Below, piece after piece: positions 55,826 to 64,000 of a stretch of 64,000 nucleotides of DNA. The notes beneath the pieces were generated by a model. That model was not told the DNA's origin. It saw only the letters and a program-made list of their open reading frames with translations, and made no database searches. Source of the DNA: Pseudomonas sp. R4-35-07 (GTDB taxonomy: Bacteria; Pseudomonadota; Gammaproteobacteria; Pseudomonadales; Pseudomonadaceae); the NCBI RefSeq assembly GCF_003852235.1, contig NZ_CP027732.1, forward strand, positions 4,774,001 to 4,838,000, written 5' to 3'. Position 1 is the first letter of the stretch, and each line of letters begins with the position of its first letter. The position numbers and the translations under genes are program-made.

Positions 55826-56794
55826 ATGCAACCCCAAGCTTTCTACCGCGCGGTCGCGGACGATTTTAGCGCCGTCGACGGCATCATCAAGCAGCAGCTG
55901 ACGTCTAAAGTGCCGCTGGTCGCCAAAATTGGCGACTACATTACGTCGGCGGGCGGTAAGCGCCTGCGTCCTTTATTAGTGTTGCTGTGCGGCAAGGCCC
56001 TGGGCCGCGAAGGCGATGACCTGCGCCTGCTGGCGGCCACCATCGAATTCCTGCACACCGCCACCCTGCTGCACGACGACGTGGTCGACATGTCCGGTAT
56101 GCGCCGTGGTCGCGAGACCGCCAACGCCATGTGGGGCAACGCCCCGAGCGTGCTGGTGGGCGACTTCCTGTACTCGCGCTCGTTCGAAATGATGGTCGAA
56201 CTGGGCTCGATGCCAGTGATGAAAATTCTTTCACAGGCCACGCGCATCATCGCCGAAGGCGAAGTGTTGCAACTGTCGAAGGTACGCGACGCCAGCACCA
56301 CCGAAGAAACCTACATGGAAGTGATTCGCGGCAAGACCGCGATGCTCTTCGAAGCCTCCACCCACAGCGCCGCCGCGCTGTGTGGCGCGACCGCCGAACA
56401 GGCCGAAGCGTTGCGTACCTTTGGCGATCACCTGGGCGTAGCGTTCCAACTGGTGGACGACCTGCTCGACTACCGTGGCGACGCCGAGACCCTGGGCAAG
56501 AACGTCGGTGACGACCTGGCCGAAGGCAAACCGACCCTGCCGCTGATCTACACCATGCGCGAAGGCACGCCGGAACAGGCCGCCCTGGTGCGCAAGGCGA
56601 TCCAGAAAGGCGGGATCGAAGACCTGGAAGCCATCCGTGCCGCCGTCGAAGCGTCCGGCTCGCTGGAGTACACCGCGCAACTGGCGCGTGACTACGTAGC
56701 CCGTGCGATCCAGTGCCTGCAAGCCCTGCCCGCCAGCGAATACCGGGATGCATTGGTTGAGCTGAGCGAATTTGCGGTCGCGCGTACGCACTAA
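55826..56794 (+). CDS. ispB: Octaprenyl/polyprenyl diphosphate synthase
   Basis: A 322-aa trans-prenyltransferase making the ubiquinone side chain. [16 protein letters not shown] binds substrate. The first Asp-rich motif is [15 protein letters not shown], and the second is [17 protein letters not shown] at 55810-55813 lies 12 bases before the ATG, a long spacing. Divergent from rplU and followed by a REPIN, as typical for Pseudomonas. Confidence 0.95.
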   Translation: MQPQAFYRAVADDFSAVDGIIKQQLTSKVPLVAKIGDYITSAGGKRLRPLLVLLCGKALGREGDDLRLLAATIEFLHTATLLHDDVVDMSGMRRGRETANAMWGNAPSVLVGDFLYSRSFEMMVELGSMPVMKILSQATRIIAEGEVLQLSKVRDASTTEETYMEVIRGKTAMLFEASTHSAAALCGATAEQAEALRTFGDHLGVAFQLVDDLLDYRGDAETLGKNVGDDLAEGKPTLPLIYTMREGTPEQAALVRKAIQKGGIEDLEAIRAAVEASGSLEYTAQLARDYVARAIQCLQALPASEYRDALVELSEFAVARTH

Positions 56795-56815
56795 GTCATA
56801 CCTGCAAACGCAGAC

Positions 56816-56910
56816 AATGTGGGAGGGGGCTTGCCCCCGATAGCGGAGTGTCAGCCAATGGATAAGTTGGCTGTTGCACCGCCATCGGGAGCAAGCCCCC
56901 TCCCACATTT
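56816..56910. repeat. REPIN between ispB and yjdM
   Basis: Two opposed copies (56816-56845 and 56881-56910) of the GTGGGAGGGGGCTTGC element with about 35 bases between, 22 bases after the ispB stop. Confidence 0.87.
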
Positions 56911-56989
56911 GGATTTCATACAACCTGCGAGACCACAATCCCCTATATAATGTGCGACTTTTAGCCATCCTGACTCTCAAGGAGCTTTA

Positions 56990-57331
56990 GTGAGCACGTT
57001 GCCACCCTGCCCGAAATGCAATTCCGAATACACCTACGAAGACGGCGCCCAGCTGATCTGCCCGGAATGCGCCCATGAGTGGTCCGCCAATGGCGAGGCC
57101 GAAGCAGCCGGCGATGAAACCGTCAAGAAGGACTCTGTGGGCAATGTCCTGCAGGACGGCGACACCATCACCGTGATCAAGGACCTCAAGGTCAAGGGTA
57201 CTTCTCTGGTGGTGAAAGTCGGCACCAAGGTCAAGAACATCCGCCTGTGCGACGGCGACCACGATATCGATTGCAAGATTGACGGCATCGGCCCGATGAA
57301 ACTCAAGTCCGAGTTCGTGCGTAAAGTCTGA
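56990..57331 (+). CDS. yjdM: YjdM/PhnA-family zinc-ribbon protein
   Basis: A 113-aa protein. The N-terminal zinc ribbon has two CxxC pairs ([18 protein letters not shown]). The C-terminal SH3-like PhnA domain contains [20 protein letters not shown] and [20 protein letters not shown] start at 56990 with AAGGAG six bases upstream. The old name PhnA suggested phosphonate hydrolysis, but that activity belongs to an unrelated protein; the role is unknown. Confidence 0.92.
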   Translation: MSTLPPCPKCNSEYTYEDGAQLICPECAHEWSANGEAEAAGDETVKKDSVGNVLQDGDTITVIKDLKVKGTSLVVKVGTKVKNIRLCDGDHDIDCKIDGIGPMKLKSEFVRKV

Positions 57332-57447
57332 TCTTGCTGCAACCATCCCACGCCCGCCGTGGGATGGCGTTTCGCCCTCTTGCTTGACCCGCCTCAATCT
57401 CCACACAGAAAAAAGCGCAAACCGCCAATAGGCACTTGCTATTCTAC

Positions 57448-57466
57448 GAATAAGAATTATTCTCAT
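57448..57466 (+). promoter_or_regulatory. Fur box over the promoter of the 85-aa gene
   Basis: The complement reads TGAGAATAATTCTTA (57451-57465), matching 11 of 14 fixed positions of the 7-1-7 Fur site TGATAAT-N-ATTATCA. It overlaps a likely -10 (TATTCT, 57458-57463) that has TTGCTA as -35 (57436-57441) at 16-bp spacing, so iron-bound Fur should block transcription. Confidence 0.78.
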
Positions 57467-57490
57467 TGAAACCCATCAAGGAGAACGACC

Positions 57491-57748
57491 ATGACTTATT
57501 TGATAGACGCCTGGCTGGACCGCCCACACCCCTACCTGCGGATCCTGCATCGGGAAACCGGCGAAGTCTGTGCTGTGCTGGAAGAAGAAGCGCTGAATGA
57601 GCTGCAGGACCAGGGCGACCTGGACGTGAATGGCCTGAGCTCCAGTGAGCCTGGGGTGCTGAAGGAAGTGGTGAGGAATCTGTTTTTGTTCTGCTATGCC
57701 CGAGCGTTGCGCCCGGCGACGGAGCTCAATGGCAAGTTCCACCCATGA
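57491..57748 (+). CDS. Small iron-regulated protein (PA4570-like), 85 aa
   Basis: An 85-aa soluble acidic protein: TYLIDAWLDRPHPYLRILHR, VLEEEALNELQDQGDLDVNG. There is no domain I can name. The position between ispB/yjdM and fklB and the length fit the P. aeruginosa gene PA4570, which as I recall is strongly induced in low iron. A well-placed Fur box supports iron control here too. Ribosome site AAGGAGA precedes the ATG. In P. aeruginosa a cytochrome c gene stands between this gene and fklB; it is absent here. Confidence 0.82.
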   Translation: MTYLIDAWLDRPHPYLRILHRETGEVCAVLEEEALNELQDQGDLDVNGLSSSEPGVLKEVVRNLFLFCYARALRPATELNGKFHP

Positions 57749-57765
57749 ACCACCCTGCAAAACGC

Positions 57766-57867
57766 TGTAGGAGCGAGCTTGCTCGCGAAGACCGCATAAA
57801 CAACGCGCTCATCCAGAATGCCCGCGTCATCGTTGACGTTTTTCGCGAGCAAGCTCGCTCCTACAGG
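57766..57867. repeat. Second-family REPIN before fklB
   Basis: Opposed arms TGTAGGAGCGAGCTTGCTCG (57766 on) and the complement ending at about 57867 flank about 55 bases. Same unit as 51160-51259. It lies between the convergent 85-aa gene and fklB and could serve as a terminator. Confidence 0.82.
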
Positions 57868-57883
57868 TGATCAACAGCAGGTC

Positions 57884-58501
57884 TTACAGAACGTCGAGCA
57901 GCTCGACGTCGAACACCAGAACGCTGTGCGGCGGGATGCTGCCAACGCCTTGAGCGCCGTAAGCCAATTCGCTCGGCACGTACAGGCGCCATTTGCTGCC
58001 GGCATTCATCAACTGCAGGGCTTCGGTCCAGCCGGCAATCACGCCGCCTACCGGGAATTCTGCCGGCTGGCCACGCTCGTAGGAGCTGTCGAATACAGTG
58101 CCGTCGATCAGGGTGCCGTGGTAGTGAGTGCGCACCTGGTCTTCACGGGTCGGCTTAGCGCCATCACCGGCAGTCAGCACTTCAAATTGCAGGCCCGAAG
58201 CCAGGGTGGTAATGCCGTCACGCTTGGCGTTTTCAGCCAGGAATGCCAGGCCGGCGCCTGCAGCGGCTTCAGCTTTGGCCGCGGCTTCAGCTTGCATGAT
58301 TTCGCGGATCACCTTGAAGCTGGCCGCCATTTGCTCTTGGTCAACACGGCTTGGCTTGCCGCCGAACGCGTCGGTCAGGCCGGCCAGGATTGCATCGAGG
58401 TTGACGCCTGGTGGCGGGTTGTCGCGCAGTTGGTCACCCAACTGACGGCCGATACCGTAGCTGACGCGGGTTTCGTCGGTGGACAGATTAACTTCGGACA
58501 T
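57884..58501 (-). CDS. fklB: FKBP-type peptidyl-prolyl isomerase
   Basis: A 205-aa isomerase. The N-terminal dimerisation domain (about 1-90; VSYGIGRQLGDQLRDNPPPG) is followed by the FKBP domain (about 95-205; VRTHYHGTLIDGTVFDSSYE, GWTEALQLMNAGSKWRLYVP, HSVLVFDVELLDV). The absence of a signal peptide fits cytoplasmic FklB. ATG 58501 has GGAG upstream; longer upstream starts are unsupported. Confidence 0.94.
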   Translation of the reverse strand: MSEVNLSTDETRVSYGIGRQLGDQLRDNPPPGVNLDAILAGLTDAFGGKPSRVDQEQMAASFKVIREIMQAEAAAKAEAAAGAGLAFLAENAKRDGITTLASGLQFEVLTAGDGAKPTREDQVRTHYHGTLIDGTVFDSSYERGQPAEFPVGGVIAGWTEALQLMNAGSKWRLYVPSELAYGAQGVGSIPPHSVLVFDVELLDVL

Positions 58502-58801
58502 GAAGAGGCTCCGCTGTAGGACAACACGGTTTCCCGTGCCATCCAAAACTAAAAGGGCCCGCAGACTAGCACACAAGACCGGCCCATGATCAGCCCCCTC
58601 TCCGGCTCCCAGAGCGCCGGGGCGTAGCTCTGGCATCCGATCATTGTCCCCGTCCTGGCATGGATCGAGCGCCCTTTCGACGGCCAGCGAGAAAAGTATT
58701 TCAGAATTGCCCTTTGCCGCCGATACAGCCCTACACATCTTGGCTGGCTCAAACAACAACACCCCGTCCAGCAGACAGACATCACTCTCAAGGAGCTTTC
58801 G
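58502..58801. other. Gap between fklB and the chemoreceptor gene
   Basis: 300 bases between divergent genes, with no gene or clear repeat. AAGGAGC lies at the far end as the ribosome site of the chemoreceptor. No sigma-28 box was obvious by eye. Confidence 0.5.
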
Positions 58802-60721
58802 ATGAACAGCTGGTTCGGTAACATCAGCGTCAACCTCAAACTCGGCCTGGGCTTTGGCCTGGTACTGGTCCTCACCTCGATCCTGGCACTCACCGGCTGG
58901 ACCAGCCTGGGCGGCTTGATCGACCGCAGCAACTGGATGAGCGACATCACCCAGCTCAATGCCTCGCTAACCAAGCTGCGCATCGTGCGCCTGCAATACA
59001 TGCTGGCCAACGGTGACGAAGCCGTGGCGCAGAACGTACAGACCAGCCTCGACGCCTTCGCCGCCCAGCAACAAAAACTGCTGGACAGCTTCAAGAGCCC
59101 GGAAAACCTCAAGCTGCTCAATGAACAGAAAGCCGTCATCACGGCTTATCAGCAGTCCTTGAACAAAATGCGCGAGGCCTACCGCAACGGCAACGCTGCG
59201 CGCCAGGTCATGGGCGACAAAGCCGACATCGCCAACGCACAAATCAACGCCCTGGACACCAGCGTGCAGCAGATGCCCGACAGTCCGGAGCGTTTCGCAC
59301 AGTTCCAGGCCGTGACCAATGCCAAGGAAGAGTTCCTGCTGGCGCGCTACGAAGTGCGTGGCTACACCAACAACGTCAACGCAGAAAACGAAGCCCGCGC
59401 CGCTGCACAAATCGACAAAGCCATCGCGAGTTTGAAAAGCCTCAACGCCGTCTTCGGCACCAGCCAGCAAACCGCGCTGGCTTCGCTGGACACCGCACTC
59501 GGTGCCTATCGCAGCGCCGTGCAGAGCTACAAGGCCGCCAACACCAACATCGTCACCGCCCGTGCCGAGATGACCACCCAAGGCACCGATATCGTCACGA
59601 TCAGCGACAAGCTGTACGACATCCAGCTGGAACGTCGTGACGCCGAAAGCGCCCAGGCCCGTAGCCTGCAATTGATCAGCACCTTGCTGGCCCTGCTGGT
59701 GGGCATCATCGCGGCGCTGGTGATCACTCGCCAGATCACCCGTCCGCTGCAAGACACCCTGGCGGTGGTCGAACGCATCGCTTCCGGCGACCTGAGCCAC
59801 AACATCCAGGTGACTCGTCGTGACGAACTGGGCGTGCTGCAACAAGGCATCCAGCGCATGGGCACCACCTTGCGTGAACTCATCAGCGGGATTCGTGATG
59901 GCGTGACCCAGATCGCCAGCGCCGCCGAAGAGTTGTCGGCCGTGACCGAGCAGACCAGCGCTGGCGTCAACAGCCAGAAGATCGAGACCGACCAGGTCGC
60001 CACGGCGATGCATGAAATGACCGCCACCGTGCAGGAAGTGGCACGCAACGCCGAACAGGCCTCCCTGGCCGCCGCCGATGCCGACGGTCAAGCGCGCGCG
60101 GGCGACAAAGTAGTGGCCGAGGCGATCGCCCAGATCGAACGCCTGGCGGCTGAAGTGGCGCGCTCCACCGACGCCATGGCCCATCTGCAACAAGAGAGCA
60201 ACAAGATCGGCAGCGTGATGGATGTGATCAAGGCCGTGGCCGAACAGACCAACCTGCTGGCCCTCAACGCAGCGATTGAAGCAGCGCGCGCCGGTGAAGC
60301 CGGTCGTGGGTTCGCCGTGGTCGCCGACGAAGTACGTGGCCTGGCCCAGCGCACGCAAAAATCCACCGAGGAAATCGAAGGCCTGGTGGCCGGCTTGCAG
60401 AACGGCACCCAACAAGTGGCCAACGTGATGAACAACAGCCGCAGCCTCACCGACAGCAGCGTCGAGCTGACGCGCAAGGCTGGCGTGTCGCTGGAAAACA
60501 TCACCCGTACCGTGTCGAATATCCAGTCGATGAACCAGCAGATCGCCGCCGCCGCCGAAGAGCAGAGCGCCGTGGCCGAAGAGATCAGCCGCAGCATTGT
60601 GAACGTACGCGATGTGTCGGAGCAGACCGCTACGGCGAGCGACGAGACGGCCAAGTCGAGCGTGGAATTGGCGCGTTTGGGCAGCCAGTTGCAGCAGATG
60701 GTCAGTCATTTCCGGGTGTAA
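58802..60721 (+). CDS. Methyl-accepting chemotaxis protein with HBM-like sensor
   Basis: A 639-aa transducer. TM1 is about 13-35, then a helical periplasmic region of about 250 residues, whose length fits the helical bimodular (HBM) sensors that bind organic acids in P. putida McpS. TM2 is about 292-312 ([18 protein letters not shown]), followed by HAMP and a signalling domain with the hairpin tip [20 protein letters not shown]. The C terminus lacks a CheR-binding pentapeptide. Ligand unknown. Confidence 0.93.
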   Translation: MNSWFGNISVNLKLGLGFGLVLVLTSILALTGWTSLGGLIDRSNWMSDITQLNASLTKLRIVRLQYMLANGDEAVAQNVQTSLDAFAAQQQKLLDSFKSPENLKLLNEQKAVITAYQQSLNKMREAYRNGNAARQVMGDKADIANAQINALDTSVQQMPDSPERFAQFQAVTNAKEEFLLARYEVRGYTNNVNAENEARAAAQIDKAIASLKSLNAVFGTSQQTALASLDTALGAYRSAVQSYKAANTNIVTARAEMTTQGTDIVTISDKLYDIQLERRDAESAQARSLQLISTLLALLVGIIAALVITRQITRPLQDTLAVVERIASGDLSHNIQVTRRDELGVLQQGIQRMGTTLRELISGIRDGVTQIASAAEELSAVTEQTSAGVNSQKIETDQVATAMHEMTATVQEVARNAEQASLAAADADGQARAGDKVVAEAIAQIERLAAEVARSTDAMAHLQQESNKIGSVMDVIKAVAEQTNLLALNAAIEAARAGEAGRGFAVVADEVRGLAQRTQKSTEEIEGLVAGLQNGTQQVANVMNNSRSLTDSSVELTRKAGVSLENITRTVSNIQSMNQQIAAAAEEQSAVAEEISRSIVNVRDVSEQTATASDETAKSSVELARLGSQLQQMVSHFRV

Positions 60722-60767
60722 GGAAGCTCATCACAGATGCAGCCCCGGTCATTGACCGGGGTTGTAA

Positions 60768-61136
60768 TTACTCTCCACCCTCCTCGACAAATACCAGCCG
60801 ATTCCCAAACGGGTCCTTGATACTCATCTCCCGCGAGCCCCAAGGTGTTTCCTCCACGCCAGGCTTGGCATAACGGTAGCCCTTGGCCTGCAATTGCTGC
60901 TGGTACGCGTCTATCCCCTGCGCCTGGATCCGCACCGCTGCGCCCGGCGACGCATCGCCATGATGCTCGGACAAATGCAGCACGCACTCGGCCAGCGACA
61001 CCTGCAGGTACAACGGAAAATCTGCCTCGAAACGATGCTGCCAATCGACCTTGAACCCGAGGAAGTCGACATAGAATTCCAGCGCCTTGGCCTCGTCGAA
61101 AATCCGCAGGATGGGGGTGACTTTTCCTAAGTGCAT
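60768..61136 (-). CDS. VOC/glyoxalase-superfamily protein
   Basis: A 122-aa protein of the bleomycin-resistance/glyoxalase fold: LRIFDEAKALEFYVDFLGFK opens the first module, and MSIKDPFGNRLVFVEE closes the second. One His and one Glu typical of the metal site are visible (VTPILRIF region lacks His; LHLSEHHGD supplies His). The small-molecule ligand is unknown. ATG 61136 with GGGAG upstream. Confidence 0.88.
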   Translation of the reverse strand: MHLGKVTPILRIFDEAKALEFYVDFLGFKVDWQHRFEADFPLYLQVSLAECVLHLSEHHGDASPGAAVRIQAQGIDAYQQQLQAKGYRYAKPGVEETPWGSREMSIKDPFGNRLVFVEEGGE

Positions 61137-61165
61137 CGCGATGGCTCCCTGTTTGAAAGCACCCA

Positions 61166-62629
61166 CTATAGAGGCGAAAAACCCCGGCGCAAATCCCCGT
61201 TGCGCGCCAGGAATCGACCCGAGCGCTGCCCCGTCGCCTGCCCTTCGCTGTAGCTCAACACACCGTTGACCCACACGCCATCAATGCCCTCGGCTGCCCG
61301 CTGTGGTTCTTTGAAGTCCGCTACATCCCGCACGCGTAACGGGTCGAACAACACCAGGTCAGCCCAGTGCCCTTCACGAATTTCGCCTCGCTCGGCCAGG
61401 CCAAAACGCGCCGCCGACAGCCCGGTCATCTTATGCACCGCTGTGTGCAACGGGAACAACCCGACATCCCGGCTGAAATGCCCCAGCACCCGTGGAAACG
61501 CACCCCACAAACGCGGATGGGGAAACGGGTCTTCAGGCAACCCATCCGAGCCGACCATCGACAAGGGGTGCGCCAAAATGCGCCGCACATCCGCCTCATC
61601 CATCCCGTAGTACACCGCCCCCGCCGGTTGCAGGCGGCGGGCTGCGTCCATTAAAGGAACATCCCACTCGGCGGCAATGTCCTGCAGGTCACGCCCGCCC
61701 ATTTCAGGATGCGGTGTAGACCAGGTGATGGTGATACGGAACGCATCGGTGACTTGCTTGAGGTCCAGAGTCGAAGAGCTGGCCGCATAGGGATAACAAT
61801 CACACCCTACCGGATGGGTTTTCGCCGCCGCTTCAAGTGCCGCCAGCAGTTGCGGGCTACGTCCCCAGTTTCCCGCACCAGCACACTTGAGGTGGGAAAT
61901 AATCACCGGGGCCCTGGCGTGCCGGCCGATCAGGAACGCTTCGTCCATTGCCTCCAGTACCGGCTCGAATTCACTGCGCAAGTGAGTGGTGTACACCGCG
62001 CCATAAGCCGTCAGTTCTTCGCTCAGTTGCAGCACCTCGTCGGTGTCTGCATTGAAGGCGCTGGCGTAGGCAAGGCCAGTGGATAAACCCAGGGCTCCGG
62101 CCTCCAGACTCGCCTGCAACTGCATGCGCATGCCTGTGATTTCAGGGGCCGTGGCCGTGCGGTGCAGGTCGTCCATATGATTGCTGCGCAATGCCGTGTG
62201 GCCGATCAGGGCGGCGACGTTGACCGCTGGGTGGGCTAGTTCCACCGCCGCGCGATAATCGACAAAGCGCGGGTAGGCAAAAGCCTCGGCATTGCCCAGC
62301 AGGTTCATCGGGTCGGGCGGATTGCCGCGCAGGCTGACCGGTGAGGCGCTGATGCCGCAGTTACCGACAATCACCGTGGTCACGCCCTGGCTGAGTTTGG
62401 GCAGCATCTGCGGATGGCGGATAACCACCGTGTCATCGTGGGTGTGCACGTCGATAAACCCCGGCGCCAATACGCGGCCTGTCGCGTCGATTTCATACTC
62501 GGCCATCGCTGTGGACAAGTCGCCGATCGCCTCGATGCGCCCATCACGTACGCCCACGTCAGCGACATAACCTGCACTGTTGCTGCCATCAATGATCTGC
62601 GCCTGGCGAATCAGCGTGTCGTACTTCAT
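61166..62629 (-). CDS. N-acyl-D-amino-acid deacylase (D-aminoacylase)
   Basis: A 487-aa amidohydrolase that frees D-amino acids from N-acyl forms. VLAPGFIDVHTHDD carries metal ligands His62/His64. VIVGNCGIS has the zinc-bridging Cys91. ALGLSTGLAY, THLRSE and ISHLKCAGAGNWG continue the active site. It starts one base after the stop of the RpiR regulator, with a GntP-type permease further upstream, so uptake, control and hydrolysis genes are together. Confidence 0.93.
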   Translation of the reverse strand: MKYDTLIRQAQIIDGSNSAGYVADVGVRDGRIEAIGDLSTAMAEYEIDATGRVLAPGFIDVHTHDDTVVIRHPQMLPKLSQGVTTVIVGNCGISASPVSLRGNPPDPMNLLGNAEAFAYPRFVDYRAAVELAHPAVNVAALIGHTALRSNHMDDLHRTATAPEITGMRMQLQASLEAGALGLSTGLAYASAFNADTDEVLQLSEELTAYGAVYTTHLRSEFEPVLEAMDEAFLIGRHARAPVIISHLKCAGAGNWGRSPQLLAALEAAAKTHPVGCDCYPYAASSSTLDLKQVTDAFRITITWSTPHPEMGGRDLQDIAAEWDVPLMDAARRLQPAGAVYYGMDEADVRRILAHPLSMVGSDGLPEDPFPHPRLWGAFPRVLGHFSRDVGLFPLHTAVHKMTGLSAARFGLAERGEIREGHWADLVLFDPLRVRDVADFKEPQRAAEGIDGVWVNGVLSYSEGQATGQRSGRFLARNGDLRRGFSPL

Positions 62630-62630
62630 A

Positions 62631-63491
62631 TCAGTCTCCGAGCGGCAGGCTGTCGGGGCCGCCGCGATAGTCATCCAGGGCCAGCTTGATCCGGCGCAGG
62701 CGCTCCTGGTTGGCGTCAGGCATGGCCAGCGCCAGCTCGGTGGCAAGCAGGTCGATAGCCAGCAGCATTCCATAGCGTGCGGCGGTGGGCTTGTAGATAA
62801 AACTGGTTTCAGCCGGTTGCAGCGGCAACAGCACATCCGCCAATTCGGCCAGTGGGGAATCGGCCAGGGTGAGGGCGACAACGCGTGCGTCGTAGTTGCG
62901 CGCCAGCGTCACCACATCCAACAGCTCAGGCGTAAGGCCGGTCAGCGAGCACACAATCAGCGCGTGTTCCGGCCCCAGGGTCGCGGCGGTCACGCGCATC
63001 ATCACCGGGTCATGGCAGGCTGCAATCGGATAGCCCAGGCGTACCAGGCGCACCTGTAACTCATCGCTGCACAGGCTCGATGGGCCGCCCATGCCGAACG
63101 CGTGGATCATCCGCGCCTTGCCCAACAGGCTCACCGCATCGACAAAGCTGTCTTGATTGAACCCCGACAGGTGCTGGCGTAGCGTGGCTTCGATATCCCC
63201 GAGAATCTGCCGATGAAACGCCGACTGTTCCGGCAACCCCGCCGGGTCGAGAAAGCGGCTGCCCACGCCGCTGGCCTGGGCCAGTTGCAGGCGCAGGTCA
63301 CGCAAGTCGCGGCAACCGACACTGCGGGCAAAGCGCGACAGGGTCGCCGTACTGACCTCGGCCCGTTGCGACAACGCTTCCAGGCTGGCCGACGCGGCAA
63401 AGCCCACGTCATCGAGCAGCAGCTTGGCGATACGCCCTTCGCCGGCGCTGAAGGACGCCTGGCGGGCGCGGATCTGGTAGAGGATGTCCAT
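62631..63491 (-). CDS. RpiR-family transcriptional regulator with SIS domain
   Basis: A 286-aa regulator. The N-terminal HTH_6 (about 1-78) has LEALSQRAEVSTATLSRFAR. The C-terminal SIS sugar-isomerase fold (about 120-255) has GMGGPSSLCSDELQVRL and VCSLTGLTPELLDVV. GGAG precedes ATG 63491. It lies between the permease and the D-aminoacylase in one operon and probably senses an acylated amino compound or amino sugar. Confidence 0.92.
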   Translation of the reverse strand: MDILYQIRARQASFSAGEGRIAKLLLDDVGFAASASLEALSQRAEVSTATLSRFARSVGCRDLRDLRLQLAQASGVGSRFLDPAGLPEQSAFHRQILGDIEATLRQHLSGFNQDSFVDAVSLLGKARMIHAFGMGGPSSLCSDELQVRLVRLGYPIAACHDPVMMRVTAATLGPEHALIVCSLTGLTPELLDVVTLARNYDARVVALTLADSPLAELADVLLPLQPAETSFIYKPTAARYGMLLAIDLLATELALAMPDANQERLRRIKLALDDYRGGPDSLPLGD

Positions 63492-63516
63492 GGGGCTCCG
63501 AGTGACAGGATGCGGC

Positions 63517-64000
63517 TTATAAAACCAGAGACAGGCCGTAGGTGAGAGCGAAGGCAACCACCGAAATCAACGTCTCCAGCACGGTCCAGGTCTTGAAGGT
63601 CTGGATCACCGTCATATTGAAGTATTCCTTGATCAGCCAGAAGCCGCCGTCGTTGACGTGGGAAAAGATCACCGAACCCGCACCGGTCGCCAGTACCAGC
63701 AATTCCGGGTGTGGATAACCCAGGCCCAGGGCGACCGGCGCGACCACGCCGGAGGCCGTGGTCATCGCCACCGTGGCCGAGCCCGTGGCGATCCGCATCA
63801 GCGCGGCGAACAACCAGCCCATCACCAGCGGCGAGAGCTGGAACGCATTGGCCAGGCCAAGGATTTCGTGGGTGACACCGGCGTCCACCAGGATGCGATT
63901 CAAGCCACCGCCCGCGCCCACCAGCAGGGTGATGCTCGCCGTCGGCGCCAGGCATTCATTGGTGAATTTGAGGATCGACTCACGGTTGAAGCCCTGGGCC
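63517..64000 (-). CDS. GntP-family permease, C-terminal part
   Basis: The reading frame continues through the window end; about 161 residues are visible, including the block LKFTNECLAPTASITLLVGA and VIFSHVNDGGFWLIKEYFNM, typical of GntP/GntT gluconate-type permeases. Several membrane helices are present and the C terminus is ALTYGLSLVL. It begins the operon leading to RpiR and D-aminoacylase, so its substrate is more likely an acylated amino acid or hydroxy acid than gluconate. Confidence 0.88.
   Translation of the reverse strand, partial: AQGFNRESILKFTNECLAPTASITLLVGAGGGLNRILVDAGVTHEILGLANAFQLSPLVMGWLFAALMRIATGSATVAMTTASGVVAPVALGLGYPHPELLVLATGAGSVIFSHVNDGGFWLIKEYFNMTVIQTFKTWTVLETLISVVAFALTYGLSLVL

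Noticed and set aside
58967-60709. A 580-codon open frame antisense to the chemoreceptor
   Set aside because: The chemoreceptor frame has all signalling motifs; the antisense product is a low-complexity His/Leu/Gly mirror.

Overview
The window is a 64-kb piece of a Pseudomonas chromosome, most likely from the P. fluorescens group. Several things point there: GC-rich dense coding; blocks in the order typical of Pseudomonas (creA-proB-obg-rpmA-rplU / ispB / small Fur-box gene / fklB; cyoABCDE; folM-folE-folX next to DUF1244 and HopJ-family genes; NorR facing a flavohemoglobin); and many paired short inverted repeats of the REPIN type. I found no rRNA, tRNA, CRISPR array, prophage or insertion sequence.

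Layout. 1-11042: heme oxygenase end and bacteriophytochrome (red-light sensing), an EnvZ/OmpR-type two-component pair, MlaA lipoprotein, a tiny unknown gene, a PhoD-like phosphatase, a PAS-GGDEF cyclase, a class III aminotransferase and an unknown 238-aa protein. 11052-18925: an accessory block, all on the minus strand. It holds a Tat-signal HisC-like aminotransferase, a LuxR-type regulator with altered ligand residues, and a tight five-gene operon: membrane di-iron desaturase, proline-dehydrogenase-like enzyme, ATP-grasp ligase, MFS transporter, class V aminotransferase. It looks like a small amino-acid- or peptide-type metabolite pathway, and I do not recognise it as any described one. 19340-26265: queC, the bo3 ubiquinol oxidase operon and dsbB. 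26489-33869: the NO-detoxification pair hmp/norR with three clear NorR sites, a DMT exporter with a divergent AraC regulator, and a large MalT-type LuxR regulator.

34128-40503: DUF1329 and DUF1302 envelope proteins, an acyl-CoA-dehydrogenase-type SDR, a MEST-like hydrolase and a class II aldolase. A probable small RNA lies at about 37554-37712. 40693-46575: flavodoxin and a light-response neighbourhood (short LOV protein, PilZ-like protein, MerR regulator of the cobalamin-free LitR type), followed by an ABM-domain membrane protein, folM, folE, folX, a DUF1244 gene and a HopJ-family gene. 46701-60721: trxB, cysZ, a glycosyltransferase, an old-yellow-enzyme reductase, glutathione peroxidase, creA, proB, obg, the L27/L21 genes, ispB, yjdM, a Fur-box small gene, fklB and a chemoreceptor. 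60768-64000: a VOC protein and an operon for N-acyl-D-amino acids (RpiR regulator, D-aminoacylase, and a GntP-type permease cut by the window end).

The two light-sensing systems (BphP at the left, LOV/LitR in the middle) and the LuxR-linked operon are the parts that go beyond housekeeping. Names rest on motifs read by eye and on remembered family features; no database search was run.
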